DNA of 64,000 nucleotides from Clostridiales bacterium. GTDB taxonomy: Bacteria > Bacillota > Clostridia > Peptostreptococcales > Anaerovoracaceae. The notes under the pieces are model-generated. The model saw only the letters and a list, made by a program, of their open reading frames with translations. It was not told where the DNA came from and ran no database searches. The position numbers and the translations under genes are program-made. The stretch lies in NCBI GenBank assembly GCA_009911365.1, contig QXXF01000003.1, positions 186,001 through 250,000 of the forward strand, given 5' to 3'. Shown one piece after another: positions 1 through 8,099 of this stretch; position 1 is the first letter of the stretch, and every line of letters starts with the position of its first letter.

Positions 1-2
1 AA

Positions 3-137
3 GTGCACAGGTTTACCGAAGAAGAGGTGAAAGAAAACGCAGAATATGTGAGAGATGTTACATGGAAAAGACTAGAAAAAGATTGGGGAAAAGAGACGAT
101 CGAGGGTTTGAGAAATGATATCGAGACTCTTTTGTGA
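3..137 (+). CDS. TRAP transporter substrate-binding protein, C-terminal fragment
   Basis: The frame is open from the window edge to the TGA at 135-137 and encodes the last 44 residues of a charged, helical tail ending NDIETLL. No start is visible because the gene begins outside the window. The assignment to a DctP-type periplasmic/lipoprotein solute receptor rests mainly on position: the next genes are the small (DctQ) and large (DctM) TRAP permease genes in the usual P-Q-M order. The tail itself is too short to show a domain. Since both permease genes downstream are broken, this receptor, even if intact, would have no working partner here. The ligand cannot be judged. Confidence 0.5.
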   Translation: MHRFTEEEVKENAEYVRDVTWKRLEKDWGKETIEGLRNDIETLL

Positions 138-190
138 ACATCGGACCACTAGTTTGAACAGATTGGTTTAAAATTGCGGGAACGTACCGT

Positions 191-753
191 ATGACGCAGT
201 GCGTTCCCATACTGGAAAGGAGGGCGTTATGCTTGGATAGATGGAAAGAAAACATTGGAATAAAGGCTTTGACAAAGTTTTTACGCATAGGACTGATCGT
301 ATTAGGAATCATCGTTACATTGATCCTATTCGTGGAAACAGCAGGTCGTTTGTTCAACCATAACTTTGCGGGTTATGAAGAAATATTGATCATCGTAGTG
401 TTCTGGCTTTATATGTTCGGCTGTGCGCATGCCAGCTTTGAAAACAGCCACATAAAGGCAGATATCCTTGATCTGATGATAAAAAAGGATTCTATAAGAG
501 ATTTTGTTCATTTGATCAAATGGACTCTGACGTTTGTGTTAGGAATTGTGTTATGTTATTGGGCTGCGTAGTTAGTGATCTGGTCCGTGACACAAGGCAA
601 TGAAACGACTGTATATCGGATTCCATTGGCCAGGCGGCGATTGTTTTTGGACTAGCTGTGTCCACACTATTTAATGCGCTCTATCTTTATGAGGAAATAA
701 AAGGCTTGAAAGCAAAGTATCTGAACAAAGGAAATAAGGAGGTGACGCCATGA
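191..753 (+). pseudogene. TRAP transporter small permease (dctQ), disrupted
   Basis: A DctQ small membrane subunit is recognisable by its hydrophobic segments and the stretch ending IVLCYWAA. Three lesions break it. The ATG at 229-231 follows a good ribosome site (AAAGGAGG) but is out of frame with the body and meets a stop after three codons. A TAG at 569-571 interrupts the body, which otherwise reads on as LVIWSVTQGNETTVYRIP. A second frameshift near 632-642 is then needed to reach the C-terminus (AIVFGLAVSTLFNALYLYEE), which ends at 753 and overlaps the next start. A functional four-helix subunit cannot be made without several recoding events. Sequencing error could explain one lesion but hardly all three. 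Confidence 0.8.
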
Positions 754-1898
754 GCACGGTACTTATATCCATTGCGATTTTAGTGGTAGTGTTGATCATA
801 GGTGTACCAATTCCTTTTGCGTTTCTAGCGTCTACGCTGACGATCATTATGCTGGGCGGATACGACTACTCGTTTCTAGTGCCTTATGGGTACACAGAAG
901 CTGGCTCTATCATCATCGTTGCGGTGCTTTAGCAGGCACTGTCATGTATTGGTTCCATCATGCTGCCCAGGACGTACGCTGCGGGATATCCAAAAGGCGT
1001 TTCTTCAGCGCTGATTTCAAGTGCGTCCCTGCTGGGACTGTTGATACCTCCCAGCATCAATATGATCTTGTACGCTTTTGTGGGAGGTCAATCGGTCCTG
1101 GCGTGTTTTCTCGCCACCATCATCCCAGGAATCATTCTCATGATCTTACTTAGCGGAACTAATATTTTCCTGTTGAGAAACAATGCGGACATTGTTGTCA
1201 GACCAAAGGCTGAAATGAAAGTTTATATGAGACATGCGGGTGTGACTTTAAAGAAGGCCATACCAGCGATCATTTCACCAGTGATCATATTAGGCGGAAT
1301 CTATTCTGGAATCATGACACCCACAGAAGCAGCGGCTGTCGCGGTCATTTACTCCATACCGGTAGGCTGGATCATCTATAAGGGCATTAACGTTCAGACC
1401 ATGAAGGAGTGCTTCGTGTACGCGGGGACCACTGCGGGAGCTGTGCTGATCATGCTTTTTTCTGTCATGATACTATCGGGGCTGTACGTTATGGAAGATG
1501 TTCCAGGCATGATCCTCGATACGCTGCTGAGCATATCGGACAATAAAGTGGTACTCGTTATTTTTATCAATGTGTTTCTGATCCTCATTGGCATGATCAT
1601 GGATGATACTAGTGCGATTCTGCTGACCACGCCGATCATGGTGCCAGCGATCACTGCGCTTGGTATCAACCCTGTGCATTATGCTGCGCTCATGGCTATC
1701 AATTTAGGGTTGGGCTGTGTGACGCCGCCCTGCGCGCCGTTCTTGTATTTTGGATCCAGAGTCGGCGGAGCACCAGTGAGCGAGATGTTAAAGCCAACGC
1801 TATGGTTTATTTTATGCGCATGGCTGCCAACATTGATTATCGTAACATACATTCCAGGAATTTCGTTATTCCTGCCATCCCTGTTTGGTTACATATAA
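750..1898 (+). pseudogene. TRAP transporter large permease (dctM), nonsense plus internal deletion
   Basis: The frame starts at the ATG at 750 (ribosome site AAGGAGG) and matches the DctM N-terminus (GGYDYSFLVPYGYTEAGS). It hits TAG at 930-932. The same frame continues through SCIGSIMLPRTYAAGYPKG to 1898 with typical DctM motifs (LLGLLIPPSI, GMIMDDTSAILLTTPI, LGLGCVTPPCAPFLYFGSRV). About 370 codons are present, against roughly 425 in the family. The residues normally between the second helix and SCIGSIM are missing, so there is an in-frame deletion of about 50-55 codons at the stop. An internal restart at 960 would give only a partial channel. The sodium-driven solute importer encoded here is therefore dead. 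Confidence 0.85.
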
Positions 1899-1909
1899 AA
1901 GGTGCGGAT

Positions 1910-2191
1910 ATGATTGACAAAAACATGTGTGAACATAAATTCACTTTTAAAAGAGAAGATTTATTCAATGTGGACCCATTTTTTTCAAAAAAGAGGTGCG
2001 AACTGTGTGGGGAAACCATCACGCTGGAGAGAAAGCATAAGGTTTGTGTGATCCTATATGTGACTACTATGGTGCTACTCCTGATGCTGATTGCCTTTGA
2101 TTATAACTTTTGTAAACAGACATATGTACGCAGAGGGCACGTTGCGAGCATATGTCTGTTGTTGGTATGGAGATATCGCATTCAGCCTTGA
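1910..2191 (+). CDS. Small zinc-ribbon-like membrane protein
   Basis: A 93-residue product starting MIDKNMCEHKF (an alternative start is ATG 1925). A Cys/His pair (CEHKF) is followed about 20 residues later by CELCG, then by two hydrophobic stretches, the first being VCVILYVTTMVLLLMLIAF. This layout resembles the small Firmicutes proteins with a cysteine pair, a spacer of about 20 residues, a second CxxC and two membrane helices, but here the first motif has only one Cys. A weak ribosome site (AAAGGTG) precedes the ATG. The last quarter is encoded across a perfect inverted repeat, so the natural C-terminus may have been replaced. Function unknown. It lies just after the dead TRAP genes and before the restriction locus. 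Confidence 0.4.
   Translation: MIDKNMCEHKFTFKREDLFNVDPFFSKKRCELCGETITLERKHKVCVILYVTTMVLLLMLIAFDYNFCKQTYVRRGHVASICLLLVWRYRIQP
2115..2160. repeat. 12-bp perfect inverted repeat
   Basis: AACAGACATATG at 2115-2126 is the exact reverse complement of CATATGTCTGTT at 2149-2160, with a 22-nt spacer. No T-run follows, so it does not look like an ordinary terminator. It sits near the left edge of the accessory island and inside the end of the small membrane-protein frame. It could be a remnant of a mobile-element end or a protein-binding site. Confidence 0.6.
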
Positions 2192-2281
2192 AAGTCGTCT
2201 GTAAACAATCCCAGCGCATTGGTTGTTTTCCAAGAGGCTGGTCTTTGTGCGTGCGACAAAAAACCATTCAAAGCCCGCTCT

Positions 2282-2321
2282 TAAAAAGAACGCCGTTTTT
2301 TGACTTTTTGTGTTACAATAA
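2282..2321 (+). repeat. Left copy of a 40-bp imperfect direct repeat; contains a -10 element
   Basis: This segment matches 7648-7687 at 35 of 40 positions without gaps, including an identical 12-base GTGTTACAATAA. The TACAAT (2314-2319) preceded by TG fits an extended -10 promoter, and it lies about 95 bases before the methyltransferase start. No good -35 is seen. The two copies bracket the restriction/mobilisation island. Confidence 0.6.
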
Positions 2322-2414
2322 ACCATGGGCATGGCAAAAGGAAAACATAGAGCCGTGCGAGGCAGTGATATGAAGATGGCACTGTTGATGGATACATGCT
2401 TTGAAGGAGTTAGG

Positions 2415-3713
2415 ATGAAAGACAATTGTCAGGCGACACAAACAGTACATAATAAAGGAAAGAAACGGGGCGTGCTGTCTCTGTTTTCTGGATGCGGCGG
2501 AATGGACCTGGGCTTTGAGGGCGGCTTTAAGGTGCGAAAGGCTTCGGTCAACCAGGAACTTCACCCTGATTGGCAGGGAGCCGAGATGCCAGGAGATTGG
2601 ATCCAGCTTTCAGAAACTGCTTTTAAAACGGTTTTCGCCAATGATATAAAGCCAGAAGCAAAAAGCGCATGGGTGAAATTTTTTGGAAAAAAGGGCGAGC
2701 CAGCCCCCTATTATGTAGAAAGCATTGTTGATCTTGTAAAAGCGCAGAAAGACATGGAGCAGCATGTTTTCCCTCAAAACGTGGATGTGGTGACCGGCGG
2801 CTTTCCCTGTCAGGATTTTTCCGTAGCCGGAAAGCGCAAAGGCTTTCAATCCCACAAAAGCCATGACGGTGGTGTCATAGGCGTTGATGAGCCCAATGTG
2901 GAAAACAGAGGGCAGCTCTACATCTGGATGCGGGAAGTCATCAGCCTGACAAAACCGAAGGTTTTTATCGCTGAAAATGTGAAGGGTCTGACAAACTTGA
3001 GCGATGCCAAAGAAGTGATCGAGCGGGACTTTTCCTCGATCAATGGCGACAGCTATTTAGTGATCCCCGCTCAAGTGCTGAATGCCGCGAATTTCGGTGT
3101 GCCCCAGGGCAGGGAAAGGGTGTTTTTCCTAGGATTCAAGAAATCGGCGCTCACCAAACAGGCACTGCGGGAACTATCTAAAGAAACCATCGATGATCAG
3201 TATATGCCCTACCCAGAAAAGACACATTATTTAGATGAAGAGCAAAAGCTTTCAGGGCAGCAAAAGTACGTAAGCGTGGCCCAGGCTCTGGCCGGATTGG
3301 GAGAACCAGAAGCTTCGGGTGATCCGAGCCACCGCAAATATTCAAAGGCAAAGTACATGGGCAAGCATTGTCAGGGTCAGCAGGAGGTAAAACTGGAGGG
3401 GATCGGCCCAACCATACGGTCCGAGCATCACGGCAATATCGAGTTTCGCAGATTGTCCAGGGAACACGGCGGGCGATACGAAGACGAATTGGAACAAAGG
3501 ATGCAGGAACGGCGCTTGACCGTGCGGGAATGCGCGCGCCTGCAAACTTTCCCTGATGAATATGAATTCATCCTTCCCAAAATAGCAGATCTGAAATCCG
3601 TATCCGGATCAGAAGCGTATAAATTGATCGGAAATGCGGTGCCGCCTCTTCTAGCGTATCATATCGCAAAGCGATTAGAAGAGAACTGGAAGCTGTATTT
3701 TGGAGATGACTGA
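2415..3713 (+). CDS. DNA (cytosine-5)-methyltransferase of a type II R-M system
   Basis: Transfers a methyl group from S-adenosylmethionine to C5 of cytosine at the recognition site, protecting host DNA from the partner endonuclease. All hallmark motifs are present in order: motif I FSGCGGMDLGFE, motif IV GGFPCQDFS with the catalytic Pro-Cys, motif VI ENVKG, motif VIII QGRERVFFLG, motif IX LTVRECARLQTFPDE and motif X IGNAVPP. The start at ATG 2415 is chosen because GAAGGAG lies upstream and motif I then begins about 20 residues in. An in-frame ATG at 2385 and other upstream codons lack such a site. The 432-residue length is normal. The gene overlaps or abuts the endonuclease gene, so they are co-transcribed. 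The recognition sequence cannot be read from the protein by eye. Confidence 0.93.
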   Translation: MKDNCQATQTVHNKGKKRGVLSLFSGCGGMDLGFEGGFKVRKASVNQELHPDWQGAEMPGDWIQLSETAFKTVFANDIKPEAKSAWVKFFGKKGEPAPYYVESIVDLVKAQKDMEQHVFPQNVDVVTGGFPCQDFSVAGKRKGFQSHKSHDGGVIGVDEPNVENRGQLYIWMREVISLTKPKVFIAENVKGLTNLSDAKEVIERDFSSINGDSYLVIPAQVLNAANFGVPQGRERVFFLGFKKSALTKQALRELSKETIDDQYMPYPEKTHYLDEEQKLSGQQKYVSVAQALAGLGEPEASGDPSHRKYSKAKYMGKHCQGQQEVKLEGIGPTIRSEHHGNIEFRRLSREHGGRYEDELEQRMQERRLTVRECARLQTFPDEYEFILPKIADLKSVSGSEAYKLIGNAVPPLLAYHIAKRLEENWKLYFGDD

Positions 3714-3717
3714 GCCC

Positions 3718-4785
3718 ATGAACCAGACAGAAAACATACCTACATTAAAAGAATTTGAATCTCTATGCCAAGCTGCGTGCCAGAGAATGAATGAAAAAGC
3801 GGCTTTGGAGCCTGCGTACTATTTATCGAAAGGTGGCAGACAACTAGAGAAGGAAGTAGAACGAGCACTGAATCAAGCTGCGGAGCACACGCTCTTTCAG
3901 GGGCGGATTCAGGTGGTTAGCGGGCAGAAATTTCCGGATATCGTAGTCTGCGGCTATTATGGGATCAAGGTGAGGTCAACCCAGAGCGACAAATGGGAGC
4001 TGATTGGCGGCAGCGTCGCAGAGGGCACCCGGGTAGGAGGCGTTGAACATATTTATCTGCTCTTTGGGAAATTGAGCAGGCCGGCGGTCTTTAAAACTAG
4101 AAGGTATGAGGATTGCCTCGCGGATATCGCAGTCACCCATAGTCCGAGATACAAAATTGATATGGATCTGGGAAAGGACGAAACCATTTTTGATAAAATG
4201 GGTGTTAGCTATGAAACATTGCGGCATCTGGAGCATCCCCTGAGGCCAGTGGTAAAGTATTTCAAATCCACCTTAAAGCCAGGTGAAACGCTATGGTGGG
4301 TCAATGAAACAGAGCCGGATGAAAATTCGGCCCCGGCAAAAATTAGAATGTGGAACACCTTGGCTGCTGATGAAAAATATCACTTGGTTTCAGCAGGCCT
4401 TGCTTTATTTCCAGAGTTATTCAGCCAGAGCACCGATAAATACCAACGTTTCACGCTATGGTTAGCCGCACGTCATGGGGTGGTATCTTCTTCCATGTGC
4501 GATTCCTTTTCAGCTGGCGGACAAGTGGATTTACATTTAGGTGGCTTGATATTTCAAAGGATCCCTCGAAAATATGAGCAATTGTGCGAGCACTGTGAGG
4601 GAGTGAAATGGATCATAGAAAATACCCATATGAACCAGCTGAAGGATTATTGGAACATTGAGCAGGCGGATTTTAAAGATCGCCTGCAAATATGGATCGA
4701 AATCGTGGCGGAGCAAGCAAAAGAGCCTTTTGATGTCAAAGAACTGCTGACCCAAATTTTTTATGCGCCGCAAAAACCGGTGTAA
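3718..4785 (+). CDS. Type II restriction endonuclease (NgoBV-like family), active site altered
   Basis: The gene directly follows the C5 methyltransferase, and Vsr lies next door. The N-terminal 120 residues resemble NgoBV-type endonucleases: KFPDIVV, then the nuclease strand, then SDKWELIGGS, EGTR and VEHIYLLFGKL. In that family the strand normally reads G-(V/I)-E-V-K after PD, giving PD-(D/E)xK. Here it reads G-I-K-V-R, so the acidic residue is Lys84 (AAG 3967-3969) and the Lys is Arg86 (AGG 3973-3975), while Pro-Asp (Asp74) is kept. If this alignment is right, cleavage is probably lost. Start options are TTG 3700, ATG 3706 and ATG 3718. ATG 3718 has GGAG at 3702-3705, though with long spacing. 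The family call comes from context plus recalled motifs, not a search. Confidence 0.75.
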   Translation: MNQTENIPTLKEFESLCQAACQRMNEKAALEPAYYLSKGGRQLEKEVERALNQAAEHTLFQGRIQVVSGQKFPDIVVCGYYGIKVRSTQSDKWELIGGSVAEGTRVGGVEHIYLLFGKLSRPAVFKTRRYEDCLADIAVTHSPRYKIDMDLGKDETIFDKMGVSYETLRHLEHPLRPVVKYFKSTLKPGETLWWVNETEPDENSAPAKIRMWNTLAADEKYHLVSAGLALFPELFSQSTDKYQRFTLWLAARHGVVSSSMCDSFSAGGQVDLHLGGLIFQRIPRKYEQLCEHCEGVKWIIENTHMNQLKDYWNIEQADFKDRLQIWIEIVAEQAKEPFDVKELLTQIFYAPQKPV

Positions 4786-4802
4786 GGGCGCTCTGCTGCC
4801 GC

Positions 4803-5249
4803 TTATTTCAGATGCTGATAGAACTTTTGACTTTCAACAGCCAGGAGCACTTTTTTCACACATTGATCTAAATGCTTTTTGACTTCTGCGTCCCAAAAGT
4901 GCAGCACCAGCCAGCCCATGTCGTGCAGCAATGCGTCGTTTCGTTTATCCCGTTCCATGTTCTTTTCAATTTTATTGAGCCAATATTCCCGGTTCGCTTT
5001 GAAACGGCGCTGGGAGTTTTCCCAGTCAAAGCCGTGCCACAGCTCGCCGTCCACAAAAATGGCGATGCGTTTGCTGGTGATGGCGATATCGGGAGAACCA
5101 GGGAGCTTTTTATAGTTTTTTCGATAACGGATCCCTTCCTGCCAGAGCGCTTTGGCCAGCTGGGTTTCTGAAGGACCATTCTTGGATTTGATTCTTGCCA
5201 TTCGCTCTGAGATTTCAGGCGTGGTGTTAAAGTCTTTTTTCTTTGCCAT
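4803..5249 (-). CDS. vsr: Very short patch repair endonuclease (Vsr)
   Basis: Nicks DNA 5' of T:G mismatches that arise when 5-methylcytosine deaminates, which is why it accompanies cytosine-C5 methyltransferases. The 148-residue product has the typical order: RMARIKSKNGPSE, YRKNYKKLPGSPDIA (metal-binding Asp), IAIFVDGELWHGFDWE, and the C-terminal MGWLVLHFWDAEVKK. The ATG at 5249 gives the normal Vsr start (MAKKKDF followed by TPEISERMARI); in-frame codons upstream extend into unrelated relaxase-remnant sequence. It is convergent with the endonuclease gene, 17 bases away. This is the expected third partner of the R-M locus and appears intact. Confidence 0.92.
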   Translation of the reverse strand: MAKKKDFNTTPEISERMARIKSKNGPSETQLAKALWQEGIRYRKNYKKLPGSPDIAITSKRIAIFVDGELWHGFDWENSQRRFKANREYWLNKIEKNMERDKRNDALLHDMGWLVLHFWDAEVKKHLDQCVKKVLLAVESQKFYQHLK

Positions 5250-5299
5250 TTGAGTATCCCATATATCTTTGATTTTGTTTGCCACAGAAACGATGGTTG

Positions 5300-6044
5300 T
5301 GTTGTAAAAATAGTGTTTGCGTTTTGTTTGCGCTACTTGCGGCGATTGTCCTCTCTGCCTCCCGCCGTTTCTGCCAGGCCTGCTCTTGCTGACGTATGGC
5401 AACATTGGCGTTCCGCTTCACCTGTTGCAACCTCCGTAAATCGCCCTGGATGGGCTTGTACTGCTTATACTCGGCTGTGTACTCCTGGTGAGGCCTCTCA
5501 AAATTTTCCCTCTGCCCTTCCACTTGATACTTTTCTACTCGGCATAGATGGGCTTGGTGTCCCGGTAGAGGTCAACAAGACGAAGCAATTCCTTCAACTT
5601 GTTCAGACGGGTGTGCTTGGCTTTCATGGATGTGTTGATGGCCTTTGCCCGTTCACCTTAGGCGGCAATATGGGCCTCTAAATCTTCCAGAGTGACGATG
5701 CCTTTCTCGGTCAGAAAATTGACGGCCTTGGCAAAATCTTTGAGATTTCCAATCTGGCGTTGCAGCTCCATGCCCCGGCCCACAAACTGTTCCGATACAA
5801 ATTGCCTTGCAAGAGCGATGTTTTCCTCCAAAGAAAATTCGTTCTGCAAGGCAATGTCAAAGTTATATGCAAGCTGGGCTTTCTTGCTGCGCTCGGCCCT
5901 CTCCACGGCGTTCCAGAGGGTGGCGCGGTCTTGGTACTCGGCAGGGGCCTGCGGCGGCAGGAGAATATCTGTGCAGACCATGCCGCCCTTGCTTTGCGGC
6001 GGAATTTTCAATTCCCTGATGATTTCTCTATGCAACAGTTCCAT
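5300..6044 (-). pseudogene. MobA/MobL-type relaxase, internally deleted and broken
   Basis: The 5' part encodes a piece of the MobA/MobL relaxase domain (TDILLPPQAPAEYQDR, TLWNAVERAERSKKAQLA, ARQFVSEQFVGRGM). It jumps directly to the C-terminal region (LKDFAKAVNFLTEKGIVTLE), so most of the nicking domain and middle are missing. After HIAA there is an in-frame stop, then the frame resumes as RLVDLYRDTKPIYAE, a second in-frame stop, KSIKWKG, and finally a frameshift into ENFERPHQEYTAEYKQYKP and a coiled-coil tail. The usual N-terminus with its metal-binding His cluster is absent. This is a dead fragment of a mobilisable or conjugative element. The divergent frames over it are shadows. Confidence 0.75.
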
Positions 6045-6059
6045 GATCTAAGTGCGTTG

Positions 6060-6980
6060 TTATTTTTCATTGATTTTTAGTTCAAGTACATCGGGTCGTG
6101 CATAATGTCCCACTGCGTCATGCTCCATCTTGCAGGCAGCAGCCAGGCTCATATCAATATCCGCATAAATGATAGCCTCTTTGTCCCAAACAGGCTCTGT
6201 CACATAATGCCCATAGGGATCAACGATACAGCTGCCCCCTCTGCATACCATTTCCGGCAGCTGAGAAACCACATCCTGTTCTTCCAGATCCGAAGGATAA
6301 GAGTTGCGTGTAATAATCATATCGGCATTGATAAAGAAACATTTACCTTCAATTGCGATATGCTGAATGGTAGCCTGCCACTCAGGGTTATCATTGGTGT
6401 TCGGAGAAATATAGATGGTGATCCCTTTTTCATAGAGAGCCACACGCGCAAGCGGCATATAGCTTTCCCAGCAGATCATGCTGCCAATCGGACCCCAGGG
6501 TGTTGTTGTGATTGGAAAATAATCCTTATTTGCATCTCCCCATACAACTCGCTCAGAACCAGTGGGTTTCAATTTCCGATGTATCTTGTAAGAACCGTCT
6601 GGCTCAAAAATTACGTTGCTGTTGTAAAGTGTTCCGCTGAAAGCATCTCTTTCGGAGAAACCAAGGCTGATGTATGCGCCCGTTCTCTTTGTTGCCTTCG
6701 CAAGCTGCTGAAATTCTGATTCACCCGCAACAACAGAGGCATCATAGTAGCGTTTCCAATCCTTGCGCCCATTGTCGTTTCGTTTGCCTACGCTGAATCC
6801 AAAATTCATCCCAACAGGATAACCGGGGATAAAAAGTTCAGGGAAAACAATCAAATCGGGCTTTTTCGCAGCAACCTCATCAATGTATTGCAGTACCTTT
6901 TTCAGAGATGCGCTTTTATCAAACAGCACAGGTTCCGCCTGCACCAGTGCAACTTTGCAAGTGTTTTTCATATCTTTCAT
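6060..6980 (-). CDS. Nitrilase (carbon-nitrogen hydrolase superfamily)
   Basis: Hydrolyses a nitrile to the carboxylic acid and ammonia through a Glu-Lys-Cys site. The triad is visible: Glu in VFPELFIPGYP, Lys in HRKLKPT, Cys in MICWESYMPLAR. The motif after Cys (WESYMP) is the one found in true nitrilases rather than amidases. Length 306 residues is normal. The ATG at 6980 has AAGGAG six bases upstream, and an extended -10 (TGCTATACT, with TATACT at 7033-7038 on the minus strand) lies about 55 bases before it, so the gene has its own promoter. It is intact although both neighbours are debris of a mobile element, which suggests it arrived with that element or is retained by selection. Substrate unknown (arylaceto- or aliphatic nitrile). 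Confidence 0.88.
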   Translation of the reverse strand: MKDMKNTCKVALVQAEPVLFDKSASLKKVLQYIDEVAAKKPDLIVFPELFIPGYPVGMNFGFSVGKRNDNGRKDWKRYYDASVVAGESEFQQLAKATKRTGAYISLGFSERDAFSGTLYNSNVIFEPDGSYKIHRKLKPTGSERVVWGDANKDYFPITTTPWGPIGSMICWESYMPLARVALYEKGITIYISPNTNDNPEWQATIQHIAIEGKCFFINADMIITRNSYPSDLEEQDVVSQLPEMVCRGGSCIVDPYGHYVTEPVWDKEAIIYADIDMSLAAACKMEHDAVGHYARPDVLELKINEK

Positions 6981-7079
6981 AATAAGCTCCTTCCTACATA
7001 AAAACAGGACTTGTCGGGATATTCTCGGAAGAAGTATAGCACAGCAGCACAACCAAATCAACCAGCCAGAGCGGAAACT

Positions 7080-7560
7080 TTCTCTGCCTCCCTCGCCCGG
7101 CACATACATAAACGGTTTTGTTCCCGGTTCCTCGCCGCCAACGCCTTTTGCGCTTTCGCTTCTTCCTCGGCGGTCAAAACAACCTCCGGTTTGGGCGGTG
7201 ATGCCCTCGTTCAGTTTCGCCGCCTCCTGCTCCATGGCGGTCTGCTCCTGCTCCGTACTGGCGGCGTCCCGCACGATGCGGATAAACTCTTTCTCGTTCT
7301 CCCGAACATAGGAACTCACCTTGCGGATCGCCGTCAGCACCAGCTTCTCAACGGTGGAAGTTTTGATAAAGTGCATGGTACAATTGCAGGTCAAATGGTG
7401 GTAGCCGCCGCAAAGGTAGGTGTCATCAGCGTCAAACACTTTCTTCTTGGTGGGGACGGCTGGCGGTGGGTCATCTTGCACCTGCGGTCAGCGCAGTAGA
7501 GAATCCCGGTCAGCGGATTGGAAGGGCGGTCTGGATAGCTGGGCTATGTTTGCCACCTCC
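7080..7560 (-). pseudogene. Large serine recombinase, zinc-ribbon/coiled-coil remnant
   Basis: Only the middle of a TnpX-type large serine recombinase is readable: NPLTGILYCADRRCKMTHRQ (zinc ribbon) in one frame, then, after a frameshift near 7450, VFDADDTYLCGGYHHLTCNC, TMHFIKTSTVEKLVLTAIRK and RENEKEFIRIVRDAAS in another. A further shift near 7190 is needed to follow LTAEEEAKAQKALAARNRE. The N-terminal catalytic serine domain is absent. Together with the relaxase remnant at 5300-6044 it marks the grave of an integrative/mobilisable element. The nitrilase lies immediately downstream on the same strand. Confidence 0.75.
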
Positions 7561-7647
7561 TGTTGTTGTGCGGCTTTCTCCGTCCCTAAAATGCTAACCC
7601 TTTTGTCATGTTCCTAAGAGAAAATACAGATCCGCTCCGAGCCTTGG

Positions 7648-7687
7648 TAAAAATAACGCCGCTTTTTGCTGTTTTGTGTTACAATAA
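7648..7687 (+). repeat. Right copy of the 40-bp direct repeat; probable promoter of the MazG-like gene
   Basis: Matches 2282-2321 at 35 of 40 bases. TACAAT at 7680-7685, preceded by TG, is a plausible extended -10, about 55 bases before the ATG at 7741. It marks the right side of the R-M/mobilisation island. The copies may be paralogous promoters or the trace of an insertion. Confidence 0.55.
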
Positions 7688-7740
7688 TCACAAGTATCGT
7701 AGAGACACAGATCTGGGAAGGATAAATCAGGGAAAGCAAT

Positions 7741-8070
7741 ATGAACGAAATCATTGATATTTTACGAGAATTTAATCAAGAACGAGATTGGGAGAAGTAT
7801 CATACACCGGAAAACCTGGCAAAATCCATTGCCATTGAAGCGGGGGAGCTGCTAGAATGTTTTCAGTGGAACAGTGAGTACGATAAAATGGCTTTAAGCG
7901 ATGAAATAGCGGACGTGATGCTGTACTGCCTGATGCTCAGCGATAAGATGGGCATTGACATGAAGCAGGAAATGCTGCGAAAAATTAAGAAAAACGGTGA
8001 AAAATACCCGGTAGAGCAGTGTCGGGGCAGCAGTGCGAAGTACGATGAACTAGGAACGGAAAAGCCGTGA
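7741..8070 (+). CDS. MazG-like nucleotide pyrophosphohydrolase
   Basis: A 109-residue all-helical protein of the MazG/dCTP-pyrophosphatase superfamily, which hydrolyses (d)NTPs to the monophosphate and pyrophosphate. The metal-binding pattern is visible: LAKSIAIEAGELLECFQW (the ExxE pair) and, one helix later, DEIADVMLYCLMLSDKMG (the ExxD pair). The C-terminus SAKYDEL is typical of the short single-domain form. GGAAGG lies about 20 bases upstream and GGGAAAG closer to the ATG. Translation of the next gene is coupled, since the stop at 8068-8070 is followed within 30 bases by its start. It probably cleans the nucleotide pool. Confidence 0.85.
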   Translation: MNEIIDILREFNQERDWEKYHTPENLAKSIAIEAGELLECFQWNSEYDKMALSDEIADVMLYCLMLSDKMGIDMKQEMLRKIKKNGEKYPVEQCRGSSAKYDELGTEKP

Positions 8071-8099
8071 AGCGCACCATGAACAGGAGAACGATCAAC

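Noticed and set aside
5658-6080. Several long rightward open frames opposite the relaxase remnant
   Set aside because: They mirror the GC-rich relaxase sequence on the other strand, have no ribosome sites and encode no recognisable domain.
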